A stretch of DNA of 64,000 nt from Roseovarius sp. EL26. Its GTDB lineage: Bacteria > Pseudomonadota > Alphaproteobacteria > Rhodobacterales > Rhodobacteraceae. This document shows, one piece after another, positions 1 to 8,983 of this stretch. Every line of letters begins with the position of its first letter. Within the stretch, counting starts at the first letter, position 1. The position numbers and the translations under genes were made by a program. The stretch is from positions 1 to 64,000 of the forward strand of contig NZ_OUMZ01000005.1 in the NCBI RefSeq assembly GCF_900327775.1, read 5' to 3'. A model generated the notes under the pieces. The model did no database searches, had not been told where the DNA came from, and was given only the letters and a program-made list of their open reading frames with translations.

Positions 1-250
1 GACCAAAGATGAGGGTGGCCGTCACACGCCGTTCTTCGCGAACTACCGTCCACAGTTCTACTTCCGTACAACGGATGTGACCGGTACTGTTACTTTGCCA
101 GAGGGCACAGAAATGGTTATGCCTGGTGACAACCTTAAGTTCGAAGTTGATCTGATCGCACCGATTGCGATGGAAGACGGTCTGCGCTTCGCGATCCGCG
201 AAGGTGGCCGCACCGTCGGCGCCGGCGTGGTTGCCAAAATCCTCGCGTAA
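1..250 (+). CDS. tuf: Elongation factor Tu, 3' end (partial)
   Basis: The open frame enters from the left edge (reading from base 2) and ends at the TAA at 248-250. It encodes the last 82 or so residues of EF-Tu, the GTPase that delivers aminoacyl-tRNA to the ribosome. The visible part is domain 3, with the family-typical stretches [20 protein letters not shown] and the C-terminal [15 protein letters not shown]. The GTPase domain lies outside the window. A strong intrinsic terminator follows 24 bp after the stop, so this gene ends its operon. Roseobacters often carry two tuf copies; this could be either. Identification is very secure. Confidence 0.97.
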   Translation, partial: TKDEGGRHTPFFANYRPQFYFRTTDVTGTVTLPEGTEMVMPGDNLKFEVDLIAPIAMEDGLRFAIREGGRTVGAGVVAKILA

Positions 251-274
251 CGCGCAACAGCGATTACACGACAG

Positions 275-303
275 AAAGGGCTCCCATCAGGGAGCCCTTT
301 TTT
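275..303 (+). terminator. Intrinsic terminator of tuf
   Basis: A perfect 10-bp stem (AAAGGGCTCC at 275-284 and GGAGCCCTTT at 291-300) with a 6-nt loop is followed by a T-run that continues to 303. It lies 24 bp after the tuf stop codon. Confidence 0.95.
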
Positions 304-446
304 GTTGGTAGATGCTGGCCCCTTTCTCCAAAATTTCCGGAATTTTGAAATTGATCAAATGTGTGCATACTGGAGGCAGTAACGCGCACTCTTTTAGTTG
401 AATTTCTTACCAGCCAACTGACACAACGACACATTTGGGGGAGACT

Positions 447-2369
447 ATGTTTCGGTTTTTAATTTCGACAGCTTTGGCTGCATCGCTTTCAATTCCGGCT
501 ATTGCCGATGGCGTACCAAGTGAGGAGGCGGCGGAAGGCACCTTTGCTGAAAGCCCGTTTTCGCCCTACGCCAATCGCAATTTTCCAGAGCGCCCGCTGT
601 GGGGGGATTCACATTTGCATACCGGCCTTTCGCTGGATGCCGGTGCCTTCGGCAACACGTTGCTTCCGGACGAAGCTTGGCGTTTTGCCAAGGGCGAGCA
701 GGTGATCTCATCCACCGGCCAGCCGGTTCGATTGGCACGACCATTGGATTGGATGGTGTTGACGGATCACACCGATCTGATGGGCTTTGCCCCGGATCTG
801 CAAGCCGGCAAACCAGGTGTGCTGTCTGATCCTAAGGGGTTGGAATGGTACGAGGGGTATTCAGCTGGTGGTGAAGAGGCCGGTAAGGCCGCATTTGATA
901 TCATCACGAATTTTTCGCAGATGACGCTGCCTGAGATCTTGCTTGAATCCTATAGCCCGGGTGCAGATGCCTTTGCCTTTACCTGGGAACACATTGTTAT
1001 GGCCGCCGAGCGGCACAACGACCCCGGTAATTTCACCGCCTTTATCGGGTTTGAATGGACGTCAGTGCCCAAAGGTTTCAACTTGCACCGAAATGTCATG
1101 CTGCGCGACGGACCCGTCCGGGCTCTGCAGATGGTGCCACCTGTGACGCAGCCGCCTTATGGCGATACTGACCCAAAGGCACTTTATGCGTGGCTTGAAG
1201 AGTATCAGGGCAAAACCGGCGGCCGGGCTGTGGCATTTGCCCACAATGGCAACCTGTCGAATGGTTGGATGTTCCCGACGGAAGACACTTACCACGAAGG
1301 CAAGGTTGACGAGGAATATGTCAATAAGCGCGCCAAATGGGAACCACACTATGAGGTTACCCAGATCAAAGGTGACGGCGAAGCGCATCCGTTTCTGAGC
1401 CCTGAAGACGAATTTGCAGATTATGAGAACTGGGATGTCGGAAACCTTGATATTACCGAACTCAAGTCTGACGACATGCTGACGGGCGAATACGCTCGAG
1501 AGGCACTTAAACAAGGGCTGATGCTTGAAGAAAAGTTCGGGGTGAACCCTTACAAGTTTGGCATGGGCGGCGCGACAGACAGCCATACCTCCTTGGCGAC
1601 GGCAGAGGAAGACAACTTCTTCGGAAAATCCGTGAGCGTCGAACCCTCGGCCACCCGAATCCAGCATCCATTCATTGCCAATGAACTGGGCGAGATCCCG
1701 GGCGATCTGTTAGTTGCCTCTGGTTACACCGCTGTCTGGGCGTCCGAGAACACCCGTTCAGCAATTTTCGATGCCTTTAAGCGTCGAGAAACCTATGCCA
1801 CCACTGGTCCACGTATTGGTCTCCGCTTCTTCGGCGGTTGGGGGTTTTCCGAGGGCGATCTGCGTACCCGCTCAATTGCCGAAGCGGGATACACACGCGG
1901 CGTGCCGATGGGCAGCGATATGCGTCCACGTGAAACTGAAACTGCTCCATCCTTTCTAATTGCGGCCCTGCGCGATCCAATTGGGGCCAATCTGGACCGC
2001 GTTCAGGTGATCAAAGGTTGGATGGACGGCGGCGGAACATTGCACGAAAAGGTCTATGATGTGGCTTGGTCCGGGGATCGCGAGCCGAATGACGAGGGCA
2101 AGCTGCCTGAGGTTGGCAATACCGTTGATTTGGAAACCGCCAGCTGGAGCAATACCATCGGCACGTCTGAGTTGGTAAGTGTCTGGAGCGATCCAGATTT
2201 TGATCCGGCAGAGCGGGCATTTTACTACGTGCGTGTGCTTGAGATTCCAACCCCGCGTTGGATTGTCTATGACAAAGTCCGCTTTGGTATTGACCTGCCA
2301 CCAGACGCGCGGCTGATCCACCAGGAACGGGCCTATTCCTCGCCAATTTGGTACACGCCGACAGACTGA
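447..2369 (+). CDS. Exported DUF3604 domain protein
   Basis: A 640-residue protein of the DUF3604 family, whose biochemical role is not established. I chose the ATG at 447 because GGGGGAGA lies just upstream; a TTG at 435 is in frame but less likely. The N-terminus is a Sec signal peptide with probable cleavage after Ala-Ile-Ala (residue 20). After it comes WGDSHLHTG (52-60), a His-x-His motif resembling the metal-binding start of PHP/amidohydrolase-like phosphoesterases, and later [22 protein letters not shown] and GATDSHTS, which supply further His/Asp/Glu ligand candidates. The likely picture is a periplasmic metallohydrolase-like protein. It sits alone between the tuf terminator and tRNA-Trp, so it appears monocistronic. 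The family call is good; the enzyme function is unknown. Confidence 0.9.
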   Translation: MFRFLISTALAASLSIPAIADGVPSEEAAEGTFAESPFSPYANRNFPERPLWGDSHLHTGLSLDAGAFGNTLLPDEAWRFAKGEQVISSTGQPVRLARPLDWMVLTDHTDLMGFAPDLQAGKPGVLSDPKGLEWYEGYSAGGEEAGKAAFDIITNFSQMTLPEILLESYSPGADAFAFTWEHIVMAAERHNDPGNFTAFIGFEWTSVPKGFNLHRNVMLRDGPVRALQMVPPVTQPPYGDTDPKALYAWLEEYQGKTGGRAVAFAHNGNLSNGWMFPTEDTYHEGKVDEEYVNKRAKWEPHYEVTQIKGDGEAHPFLSPEDEFADYENWDVGNLDITELKSDDMLTGEYAREALKQGLMLEEKFGVNPYKFGMGGATDSHTSLATAEEDNFFGKSVSVEPSATRIQHPFIANELGEIPGDLLVASGYTAVWASENTRSAIFDAFKRRETYATTGPRIGLRFFGGWGFSEGDLRTRSIAEAGYTRGVPMGSDMRPRETETAPSFLIAALRDPIGANLDRVQVIKGWMDGGGTLHEKVYDVAWSGDREPNDEGKLPEVGNTVDLETASWSNTIGTSELVSVWSDPDFDPAERAFYYVRVLEIPTPRWIVYDKVRFGIDLPPDARLIHQERAYSSPIWYTPTD

Positions 2370-2585
2370 TAGTGTGGGGCGGGATTCTACCCGCCAACTC
2401 TTTCTCTTCAGTTGCGCCTTGATCGCCCGTAGCTTGCCAAGGGAGTGTCACTTCCATTGCTGAACCAACAACCACTAGGTTGTTACCTATTTGCCGACTT
2501 CGTTTTGCCATTCATGTTTTCTTGGAAAAGCATTGAATGGACGCTTGATTCCTCGAACTAGGTGTCGTAATCGGATCCCGGATAT

Positions 2586-2661
2586 AGGGGTATAGCTCAG
2601 CTGGTAGAGCGACGGTCTCCAAAACCGTAGGTCCCGGGTTCGAGCCCTGGTGCCCCTGCCA
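2586..2661 (+). tRNA. tRNA-Trp (anticodon CCA)
   Basis: A 76-nt cloverleaf can be drawn. The acceptor arm is AGGGGTA (2586-2592) with TGCCCCT (2651-2657), including one G-T pair. The D-arm contains TAGCTCAGCTGGTAGAGC, the anticodon loop CTCCAAA carries CCA, and the T-loop GGTTCGAGCC is canonical. Discriminator G and an encoded CCA end it at 2661. In Rhodobacterales this tRNA is normally followed closely by secE-nusG; here it is not. Confidence 0.98.
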
Positions 2662-3219
2662 ACAATTTCAACACATCTGCCAACCATGCCGTGACTGTGT
2701 TGCAAAATTTGTGCGTATATCAGAAAGTCTCGTGAATTTGGAAGGTGCGGAGTGTGAGTTGTGCCATCTGCGATTGAAACGCCCACTCACAGATAGCATC
2801 CTCGCGGTTAAACCTCAGTGGCGCTGCACGTCCTACGCCCAAAACACCTTTGACTATTGGCAAACAAAAGTATTCCCATCTGAAAGGCTTTCGCGGAATC
2901 TTATCGTCGTGCTACGGACATAGTGGTCTGATGGTGACAATGCTTATGATACACTTGCGGCTTGGTTCAAGTGGTCCCAGTATATAACGCGCCTGGCTAT
3001 GTCAGAGTCGGTGACGCAGCCAAGGGTAAATGCCTTAGCTGGGAGACATTGGCCGAGGTATGTAGCGGAAAATATTGGTGAAACTACAGTGAAATCTCGA
3101 TCCTAACCCAACAAGAACTGCAGCTCATGTGTCGCTCACAGCAGACATGAAACCCTAACCCGCCTTTAGCGGACTAAAGCTGGTCGAAAATCCAGAACCA
3201 CCTCTGGATCACCAAAGGA
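2662..3219. other. Gene-poor stretch after tRNA-Trp
   Basis: About 560 bp without a credible gene, visibly more AT-rich than its surroundings. No secE or nusG coding sequence can be read in any frame. Short open frames exist on both strands (for example about 43 codons ending with TGA near 3078) but have no recognisable motif or ribosome site. A small hairpin CTTTAG-CGGA-CTAAAG lies at 3164-3179. The stretch may be a remnant of an insertion at the tRNA 3' side, but I see no integrase, direct repeat or IS end. Confidence 0.5.
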
Positions 3220-4068
3220 CTATACAGGATTTTCTTTTGGATCAATTCCATGTCGTTTACACAGCAGATCTAGGTAACAACCCTCTGGTAGAACGCCATT
3301 GTATTTGTCCTTAAGAAAATGTTTTGTCTTTCCATAAATATGCACGGAATGTGTCATTGTTTTCTCAACATCTGATGTTGATGATACTGGGAGAAGCAGC
3401 GGCTGCCGCACAGGCCGCGGACCAGGGTATAGCACGTCTTTGTCCATCACGTGTACGGCCTCGCCAGTTTGCTTCAGAAAGTGGTCAATCAAACGTGGCC
3501 CGGACACTCCCCAATCAAAGTCGAGAAATCCGAAATCCTCGCCCTCAGAACGCATTTTCTTTAACCTTTTGCGCCGCCCTCCGTTAAAAAATGGCGGTAT
3601 GGGGCAGCGCTCTTCGGACAGCTCAATAGCCAGTTGAAGTGCCAAACTGGAACGGGGCAAACCCAAAACACCATTGGCAATAAATAGCGGCTCGTCACCG
3701 TGCGCGTGATTCCCAAAAACATATTCTGATTTGAAATCAAAAGGTTTGACGCAAATGGCATCAGAATCGGCCCAAATGACATTCTCGGTGCGCCTTAAAA
3801 GATGTAGGCGGAAAAAGTCAGCATAAACACCATGGGCCCTTCTATCATCACGGTTAACACATTGAAATGGTGCAAGAAATGTCCGTGCATCATCGTAGTT
3901 CAGGCCATCTATTCCAAGGTCAATGTCTTCCAATGTGTACAGTGTAACTTTGTGCCCTGCATCTATGAAGGATTTAAGGCACAGTTGCTCGATAAACGAC
4001 CAATCGGGTCCAATCCACATACTCGCAATTTCAGGTAAAGCCCTGGTTTTAAATTTCTGATTTTTCAT
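3220..4068 (-). CDS. Glycosyltransferase with DXD motif (GT32/Lgt5-like)
   Basis: A 282-residue cytosolic protein without signal peptide or membrane helix. The N-terminal region (IASMWIGPDWSFIEQLCLKS, AGHKVTLYTLEDI) resembles family GT32-like sugar transferases, with the nucleotide-sugar motif WADSDAICVKPFDF near residues 98-111 supplying the D-x-D acidic pair. FRLHLLRR just before it matches the usual R-x-x-L-L helix in front of DXD. Such enzymes move a sugar from a nucleotide-activated donor onto a glycan or lipid; donor and acceptor cannot be told. The gene stands alone and its base composition is more AT-rich than its neighbours, which suggests transfer. No partner polysaccharide genes lie within several kb. 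Confidence 0.75.
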   Translation of the reverse strand: MKNQKFKTRALPEIASMWIGPDWSFIEQLCLKSFIDAGHKVTLYTLEDIDLGIDGLNYDDARTFLAPFQCVNRDDRRAHGVYADFFRLHLLRRTENVIWADSDAICVKPFDFKSEYVFGNHAHGDEPLFIANGVLGLPRSSLALQLAIELSEERCPIPPFFNGGRRKRLKKMRSEGEDFGFLDFDWGVSGPRLIDHFLKQTGEAVHVMDKDVLYPGPRPVRQPLLLPVSSTSDVEKTMTHSVHIYGKTKHFLKDKYNGVLPEGCYLDLLCKRHGIDPKENPV

Positions 4069-4395
4069 ATCTTGAAATTTGTCTACTTTGTTTCTTCAAT
4101 CAAGCGTCTGCTCCACGCTTTATGCTTCGACGGTAGCAGTAAAATTTACCCCCAGCCATGACAAAAATCGGTCACGATGAAACCGCAAAGATCTGTTCTA
4201 AAAGTTTGCTTTTAATCAGCCCCGCATCAAGCGGTTGCCGGCAATCTTGCCGACAGTTTTTCTACATTCTGAACAACCAAAAATACAAGAAGGGTGATAG
4301 CCTGAAGTTTTTTAGCGATTTTCTCGTCTGGGCTCTAGGAGATCTGTCATGGGGTAACATGAAGTCACTAGCATATTGAACTAGTCGTTATCTTC
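4069..4395. other. AT-rich intergenic stretch
   Basis: About 330 bp between the glycosyltransferase start and the end of the protease gene. A 73-codon frame on the plus strand (4158-4379) has no motif or convincing ribosome site and is not called. A short CGGCA-ATCT-TGCCG hairpin followed by T residues lies near 4240-4262 but no plus-strand gene feeds into it. The promoter of the leftward glycosyltransferase presumably lies near 4070-4150. Confidence 0.4.
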
Positions 4396-5187
4396 TTAAC
4401 TGCCACTGTTAGAGACTTTTTCGCGTTTGAACCCGCCACCGGATTGCCCGAACGCACCGGTTGCAGGGCGATTGGCACGCAGGTCGCGTTTCAATTCTTG
4501 TACTAGATCGGGCAGTTCCATGCCCCAGGCCAGAGGCGGGCCTTCACCGACAGCCCCAGCACTGACGAGTGACAGAATGCGGCCGCGCCCGTTTTCCTTT
4601 TTGAAAATTGGCGCACCAGAGGAGCCATAGGTGATATCACAATCAACTGTGATAAGCCCGCGAGAGCGACCCAGCACCCCGCAATCACGCTGCCATGACA
4701 GTGCTGCATCGCGCCCACGTCCATAGGACACAACGCTGACCCGGCTGCCTTTGCTGATGCCACGGTGCAGAGCAAAGGGGGCGGCTTCGAAGCTTGAAAT
4801 CGGACTGTCCAGTTTCAACAATGCGACGTCATAGCGAATGGTCTGCGCGCTGGTGCGTATTTTGGGGTTGTATCCTTTATGAGCTGCAATCTGAATCACA
4901 GATCGATCCGCAACAGATACGCCATCGCGCAGGCCTGCCCGAAATTGCAGGCTGTCTGTAGATAGTAGCCGGGCGTTTTGATCGTACACACAATGTGCCG
5001 CTGTCAAAACCTGATCCGGGGCGATCAGGACACCGGTGCAATAGCCATGGCCGGATTGCTCCACCCGGCCCACGGCCTCCCAACCGAACAGATCATCACG
5101 ATCGGTTAGCCGTGTCAGCCCACTGCTTTGCGCCAAAGCACCCGAGGCCAGAAAACAGAGAAGCGTAAGGATAGGAGTGATTTTCAT
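4396..5187 (-). CDS. Exported trypsin-like serine protease (second of a tandem pair)
   Basis: A 263-residue S1-type protease with an N-terminal signal peptide ending in ALA (about residues 1-19). The catalytic triad is intact: His65 in LTAAHC, Asp120 in YDVALLKL, and Ser190 in GSSGAP. Cys50 and Cys66 can form the His-loop disulfide, and Cys183 sits before the Ser loop. No activation propeptide is obvious; residues SSGLTRLTDRDD are the probable mature N-terminus. The start overlaps the stop of the upstream paralogue by 4 bases (ATGA), so translation is probably coupled. The two proteins share length, layout and the C-x-x-H-G-x-C-T-G-x-L-I-A-P block, so they arose by tandem duplication. Substrate unknown; periplasmic or secreted. 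Confidence 0.88.
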   Translation of the reverse strand: MKITPILTLLCFLASGALAQSSGLTRLTDRDDLFGWEAVGRVEQSGHGYCTGVLIAPDQVLTAAHCVYDQNARLLSTDSLQFRAGLRDGVSVADRSVIQIAAHKGYNPKIRTSAQTIRYDVALLKLDSPISSFEAAPFALHRGISKGSRVSVVSYGRGRDAALSWQRDCGVLGRSRGLITVDCDITYGSSGAPIFKKENGRGRILSLVSAGAVGEGPPLAWGMELPDLVQELKRDLRANRPATGAFGQSGGGFKREKVSNSGS

Positions 5188-5987
5188 GGCTTGGAAAACT
5201 TTGCTCCATTCACGCGACGTTTGGTGACCGGAGTAAAGCCCGAAACGTTCTGGATGTTTTCCAACTCACCCAAGCCCATCAGCGTCAACAGATCTGCTAG
5301 CGGACGCTTAAGTTGCGTCCCCAGTGAGACATCTTCGCCGTCCACTTCAGCCATGGCAGAGACAACTGAGACGACCCGGGGTGTGTTCTCTTCGAATGAG
5401 AAAACAGGCGCGCCTGAGGATCCGAAATCAACATCGCAGGACATAATCAGCACGCCTTGCTGACGGGCTTTAACGTCGCAGTATTCCTGTAGTGACGGCG
5501 CTTCGAGCCGGTCATGTGCATAGCTGACCACGCCAATGCGCTGTCCTTTGCGGGGGCGTTCGTCTGTCTGAAACGGGATGATCCGGGTGTTTTTGATCGG
5601 GTGCTGCAATTCAAGAAGGGCCACATCATTGCGCACGGTTGCGGCGGCGATATCTTTGCGGTGTTTGTATTTTGGATGCGCTTCTGCCCGGCGTACATTG
5701 CGGTACGCGGCAGCCCGACCATTGCGCCAGCCAGCAAGAAACTGGATCTCTTCTGGGTCGACTTTTTTACCAGTGCGTTTGTCAAACAGGCAGTGCGCGG
5801 CTGTCAGTACCAGATGCGGCGCGATCAATGCACCGGTGCAAACCCCATGCCCACCGATATCAAGCCGCCCGACCGCCTCCCATGCACGGGTGTCATCCCC
5901 TGTATCAAGGCGTTTCAGGGTAGAGTCTCCAGCCAGCACCATTGGCGCGGACAGACAGAGCAAAACAGCCATAAGTAATTGACGCAT
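5184..5987 (-). CDS. Exported trypsin-like serine protease (first of a tandem pair)
   Basis: A 267-residue paralogue of the following gene. A signal peptide (about residues 1-19, ending VLA) precedes the mature protein. Triad residues are His65 (LTAAHC), Asp121 (NDVALLEL) and Ser191 (GSSGAP). The C-terminal 35 residues are Asn/Val/Lys-rich and differ from the paralogue. It is the first gene of the pair and ends inside the start of the second. About 80 bp separate it from the end of glcF upstream, so it may be transcribed on its own. Small alphaproteobacterial proteases of this kind are usually annotated as trypsin-like; the target protein is unknown. Confidence 0.88.
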   Translation of the reverse strand: MRQLLMAVLLCLSAPMVLAGDSTLKRLDTGDDTRAWEAVGRLDIGGHGVCTGALIAPHLVLTAAHCLFDKRTGKKVDPEEIQFLAGWRNGRAAAYRNVRRAEAHPKYKHRKDIAAATVRNDVALLELQHPIKNTRIIPFQTDERPRKGQRIGVVSYAHDRLEAPSLQEYCDVKARQQGVLIMSCDVDFGSSGAPVFSFEENTPRVVSVVSAMAEVDGEDVSLGTQLKRPLADLLTLMGLGELENIQNVSGFTPVTKRRVNGAKFSKP

Positions 5988-6066
5988 CAGGAACCTTCAC
6001 AAATGAGCTGCTGCAAGTTAGGCAGGGTTTCAGGCCAAATTAGGGCATCAATGCACATTCGTGAAC

Positions 6067-7371
6067 CTAAATCTTAACGTCGGGAAATTGTGACAACGCA
6101 GCCGGTTTAGGCCCGCCTGTGGCCCAATCCAGCAACTCAACTGTGTGCACTACGGGGTGGGCTGTACCTGAACTGATCTGCATCATACACCCGATGTTGC
6201 CTGCAGCGATAAGGTCGGGCTTTTGAACCTCAAGTGTGCGAATCTTTCGCGCCTTAAGTTGGCCGGAAATTTCAGGTTGCATCAGGTTATACGTGCCCGC
6301 GCTGCCGCAGCACAGATGGCTGTCAGCGGGCTCTACAACAGAGAACCCTGCGCGTTTTAATAAGTCCTTAGGGGCCGCTTTGATCCGCTGACCGTGTTGC
6401 AAGGAGCAGGCTGCATGATACGCAACGGTCAGGTTTTTAGGCGCACCTTGTGGCAGATCCAATTGCATCAATAGCTCAGATACATCCATGGCCATAGCGG
6501 CAATACGTTCGGCGTCCTTGGCCAGTGGGTCATTGCGAAACATATGGCTATAATCCTTGACTGTGGTGCCACAGCCCGAGGTGTTGATGACAATTGCATC
6601 CAATCCTTTTCCGGCGATCTCTGCAGCCCAGGCATTTATGTTTTCTGCCGCCGCGCGATGACTTTGGTCGACCTGACCCATGTGATGTGTCAACGCCCCA
6701 CAGCACCCTGCCCCTTTGGCAATCACCACCTCGCAGCCCAACCGCGTCAGTAGCCGGATAGTGGCATCGTTGATATCGGTGTTCAGTGCCTTTTGTGCAC
6801 AGCCCGTCATAAGCGCCACTCGTTTGCGTGGCGTGCCCTGAGCGACAAAACTTTGCGGATCGTCATTGCGGCTGACTGGCGGAATGACCTTGGGCGCCAT
6901 CTCTAGCATGGCCCGCAGGCGGGCATCTGGCATTAATCGCGCAAATGGCCGGGCAATTTTTGCCCCTAAAAGCGCGAGCCGAAACCGCATTGGATAGGGT
7001 AGTATCCGCGCCAATACCCAGCGTAGGGCACGGTCGCTAAACGGTCGTTTGTAATGTTCTTCGATATAAGCGCGGGCATGATCAACAAGATGCATGTAGT
7101 GCACGCCCGAGGGACAGGTGGTCATGCAGGACAGGCAGCTTAAACAGCGGTCAATATGCTTGACGGTCTTGGCGTCTGGCACACGATCGTTTTCCAGCAT
7201 GTCCTTGATCAGGTAGATCCGGCCGCGAGGGCTATCGAGCTCATCGCCCAGTATTTGGTAGGTGGGGCAGGTGGCGGTGCAAAATCCGCAATGCACACAC
7301 GAGCGCAGGATCTCATTGGCACGGGCGGTCCCGGGATTTTTAAGCTGTTCAGGCGTAAACTGTGTTTGCAT
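6067..7371 (-). CDS. glcF: Glycolate oxidase iron-sulfur subunit GlcF
   Basis: A 434-residue ferredoxin-like subunit that passes electrons from the flavin subunits of glycolate oxidase to the membrane. Two [4Fe-4S] motifs are visible: C25-x2-C28-x2-C31-x3-C35 (CVHCGFCTATCP) and C76-x2-C79-x2-C82-x3-C86. Two CCG-type domains follow, marked by GAGCCGALTHH and HLCCGSAGTYN, which bind cofactor in heterodisulfide-reductase-like proteins. Length matches GlcF. It is the last gene of the glcD-glcE-(membrane protein)-glcF operon, 12 bp after the small membrane protein gene. Glycolate is an important phytoplankton exudate, which suits a marine roseobacter. Confidence 0.95.
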   Translation of the reverse strand: MQTQFTPEQLKNPGTARANEILRSCVHCGFCTATCPTYQILGDELDSPRGRIYLIKDMLENDRVPDAKTVKHIDRCLSCLSCMTTCPSGVHYMHLVDHARAYIEEHYKRPFSDRALRWVLARILPYPMRFRLALLGAKIARPFARLMPDARLRAMLEMAPKVIPPVSRNDDPQSFVAQGTPRKRVALMTGCAQKALNTDINDATIRLLTRLGCEVVIAKGAGCCGALTHHMGQVDQSHRAAAENINAWAAEIAGKGLDAIVINTSGCGTTVKDYSHMFRNDPLAKDAERIAAMAMDVSELLMQLDLPQGAPKNLTVAYHAACSLQHGQRIKAAPKDLLKRAGFSVVEPADSHLCCGSAGTYNLMQPEISGQLKARKIRTLEVQKPDLIAAGNIGCMMQISSGTAHPVVHTVELLDWATGGPKPAALSQFPDVKI

Positions 7372-7383
7372 GAAATCCCCCAG

Positions 7384-7725
7384 CTACGCGAAAAGAAGAA
7401 AGAAAAGCGTTGAACCAATCAGGCAGGGCGTTGCCAAGGCCAGCTTTGCAGCCCATCCCTTTTGGTCAAAAGTGAGTAAGGTATAAAGTGCGGCGTAAAT
7501 CGCTGCGAAGATCAAACCAGCAACTGCAGAAAAGTACAGGATCGCTCGAAAGCCCGATGCCATCCCGTTCCCTGCGGCATCCGAGCCGGTAATTGGCGGC
7601 AAAAAAGTATGAATTGTGAACACAATAATACCAAGGGCCGCGTAGATCAGAGCTGACTTATATGACTTTGAGAGTGCCAGAGAGATCAGGAAAATGATCG
7701 GGCCGGGGGTGAACAATATAAGCAT
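7384..7725 (-). CDS. Small membrane protein inside the glc operon
   Basis: A 113-residue very hydrophobic protein with about four predicted membrane segments (approximately residues 1-18, 24-42, 60-82 and 92-112). I do not recognise a family. The gene lies between glcE (ends 1 bp upstream) and glcF (starts 12 bp downstream) in the same direction, so it is very probably co-transcribed. The position suggests a membrane anchor or accessory for the glycolate oxidase complex, but that is only inference; it could also be a hitch-hiker. Absence of cysteine or histidine clusters argues against heme or iron binding. Confidence 0.7.
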   Translation of the reverse strand: MLILFTPGPIIFLISLALSKSYKSALIYAALGIIVFTIHTFLPPITGSDAAGNGMASGFRAILYFSAVAGLIFAAIYAALYTLLTFDQKGWAAKLALATPCLIGSTLFFLLFA

Positions 7726-7726
7726 G

Positions 7727-8977
7727 TCACGCGCCTTTCATGAGATAGCGATTTAGAATGCCCTTTGGGTCAAACTTCTGACGGATCGCCTGCGTCAGGG
7801 CCGCTACAGGGGCTGGTTCGGGTTGGAAAGCGTTCAGCCCGTTCCAAGCTTCTGATGGCGCTTTGACTAATGTGGCATGCCCCCCCAGCTGGGTAACATT
7901 ATACTGTAGATTGGCATGTAAAACACGGATGCCTTCAAGAGGATCATTGCGCTTTGCTTCGTCGCCATAGCTTGCGATTTGAAGCAAGTGGTCTTGCGTC
8001 ACAGCAACCCAAATTAGGCCTCCCCCCCAATCCAGCATCCAGTCGTAAGAATGCATTTGGTTCATCGCGTCCAAAAGCTCCAAGCTATCGCTTGGTTTGA
8101 TGGAAACGCGCCAGACAGAATTATGGTTGCTGAATGCGCGAACATCTTTGGCTTCAACCCATAGCCTTGCATTTTCGCCCTCATCCGCGATGAGTGCTGC
8201 ACTGCCTATACTGCTGAGACGGTTCAGTAGCCTTTGTGAACGGTATTTAACAGAATCTGAGAAACCTTCTAAGCGCAGGATAGTTTTGCCTGACAGATAC
8301 GCAGCGCCAGTCACATCAAATGGGGATCTCAAGGCACCAGACATTACATCAATTGTGTCTTTGGAGGTGAGATCTTTGAAAACCAGTGTAGCCACGCTTT
8401 CTGGCTTTGGTAGCACCTTGAACGATACTTCACTGATCACACCGAGTGTGCCCCGGCTGCCGGCCATCAGCTTGACCAGATCATAGCCGGTCACATTTTT
8501 CATCACACGCCCACCATTTGACAGAACGCGCCCTTGCCCATCGACAAAGCGTACTCCTAAGAGAAAATCCCGCGCGGCACCGCATTGAATACGCCGGGGG
8601 CCTGAAACGTTGGCCGCAAACACCCCGCCAATGGTTGGGATGCCGCCAGTGCCCAGCAATGGGCGATGGTCCATGGGTTCAAATGCCACTTGCTGGTTTT
8701 CCGCGTCCAGTGTAGCTTCAATTTCCGCAAGTGGTGTGCCAGCCTTGGCCACCATAGTCAAAGCGCCCGGCTCATAAAGTGTGATGCCCGAGAGCCCGGA
8801 TGTGGTGAGTAAATCTCCCTTAGGCTGGCCAACAGGTCGCGTCCCTCCACCCTGTATGCACAAGGGGGACTTTGCTGCGGCAATCATGTCGGAAAGCTCT
8901 GTTTCGCTGGTTGGTTTTAACACTTCATCTTTCTCAAAATATTCCGGGGTGAATTGGCCAAAGGTCAAAAGCGGCAA
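7727..8977 (-). CDS. glcE: Glycolate oxidase FAD-binding subunit GlcE
   Basis: A 416-residue protein of the VAO/PCMH flavoprotein family. The N-terminal FAD-binding half carries CIQGGGTRPVGQPKGD (about 37-53), GTGGIPTIGGVFAANVSG, and NGGRVMKNVTGYDLVKLMAGS, a GlcE hallmark. The C-terminal half is more variable and ends with RQKFDPKGILNRYL, the usual terminal segment of the family. GlcE is required together with GlcD for glycolate oxidation to glyoxylate. It starts 6 bp after glcD stops, and glcF follows after the small membrane gene. No deviations are seen. Confidence 0.95.
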   Translation of the reverse strand: MPLLTFGQFTPEYFEKDEVLKPTSETELSDMIAAAKSPLCIQGGGTRPVGQPKGDLLTTSGLSGITLYEPGALTMVAKAGTPLAEIEATLDAENQQVAFEPMDHRPLLGTGGIPTIGGVFAANVSGPRRIQCGAARDFLLGVRFVDGQGRVLSNGGRVMKNVTGYDLVKLMAGSRGTLGVISEVSFKVLPKPESVATLVFKDLTSKDTIDVMSGALRSPFDVTGAAYLSGKTILRLEGFSDSVKYRSQRLLNRLSSIGSAALIADEGENARLWVEAKDVRAFSNHNSVWRVSIKPSDSLELLDAMNQMHSYDWMLDWGGGLIWVAVTQDHLLQIASYGDEAKRNDPLEGIRVLHANLQYNVTQLGGHATLVKAPSEAWNGLNAFQPEPAPVAALTQAIRQKFDPKGILNRYLMKGA

Positions 8978-8983
8978 CGCCCC

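Noticed and set aside
2586..3219. Integrative element attached to tRNA-Trp
   Set aside because: No integrase gene and no second copy of the tRNA 3' end within the window.
4158..4379. 73-codon frame in the AT-rich gap
   Set aside because: No ribosome site, no motif and a composition expected for random AT-rich DNA.
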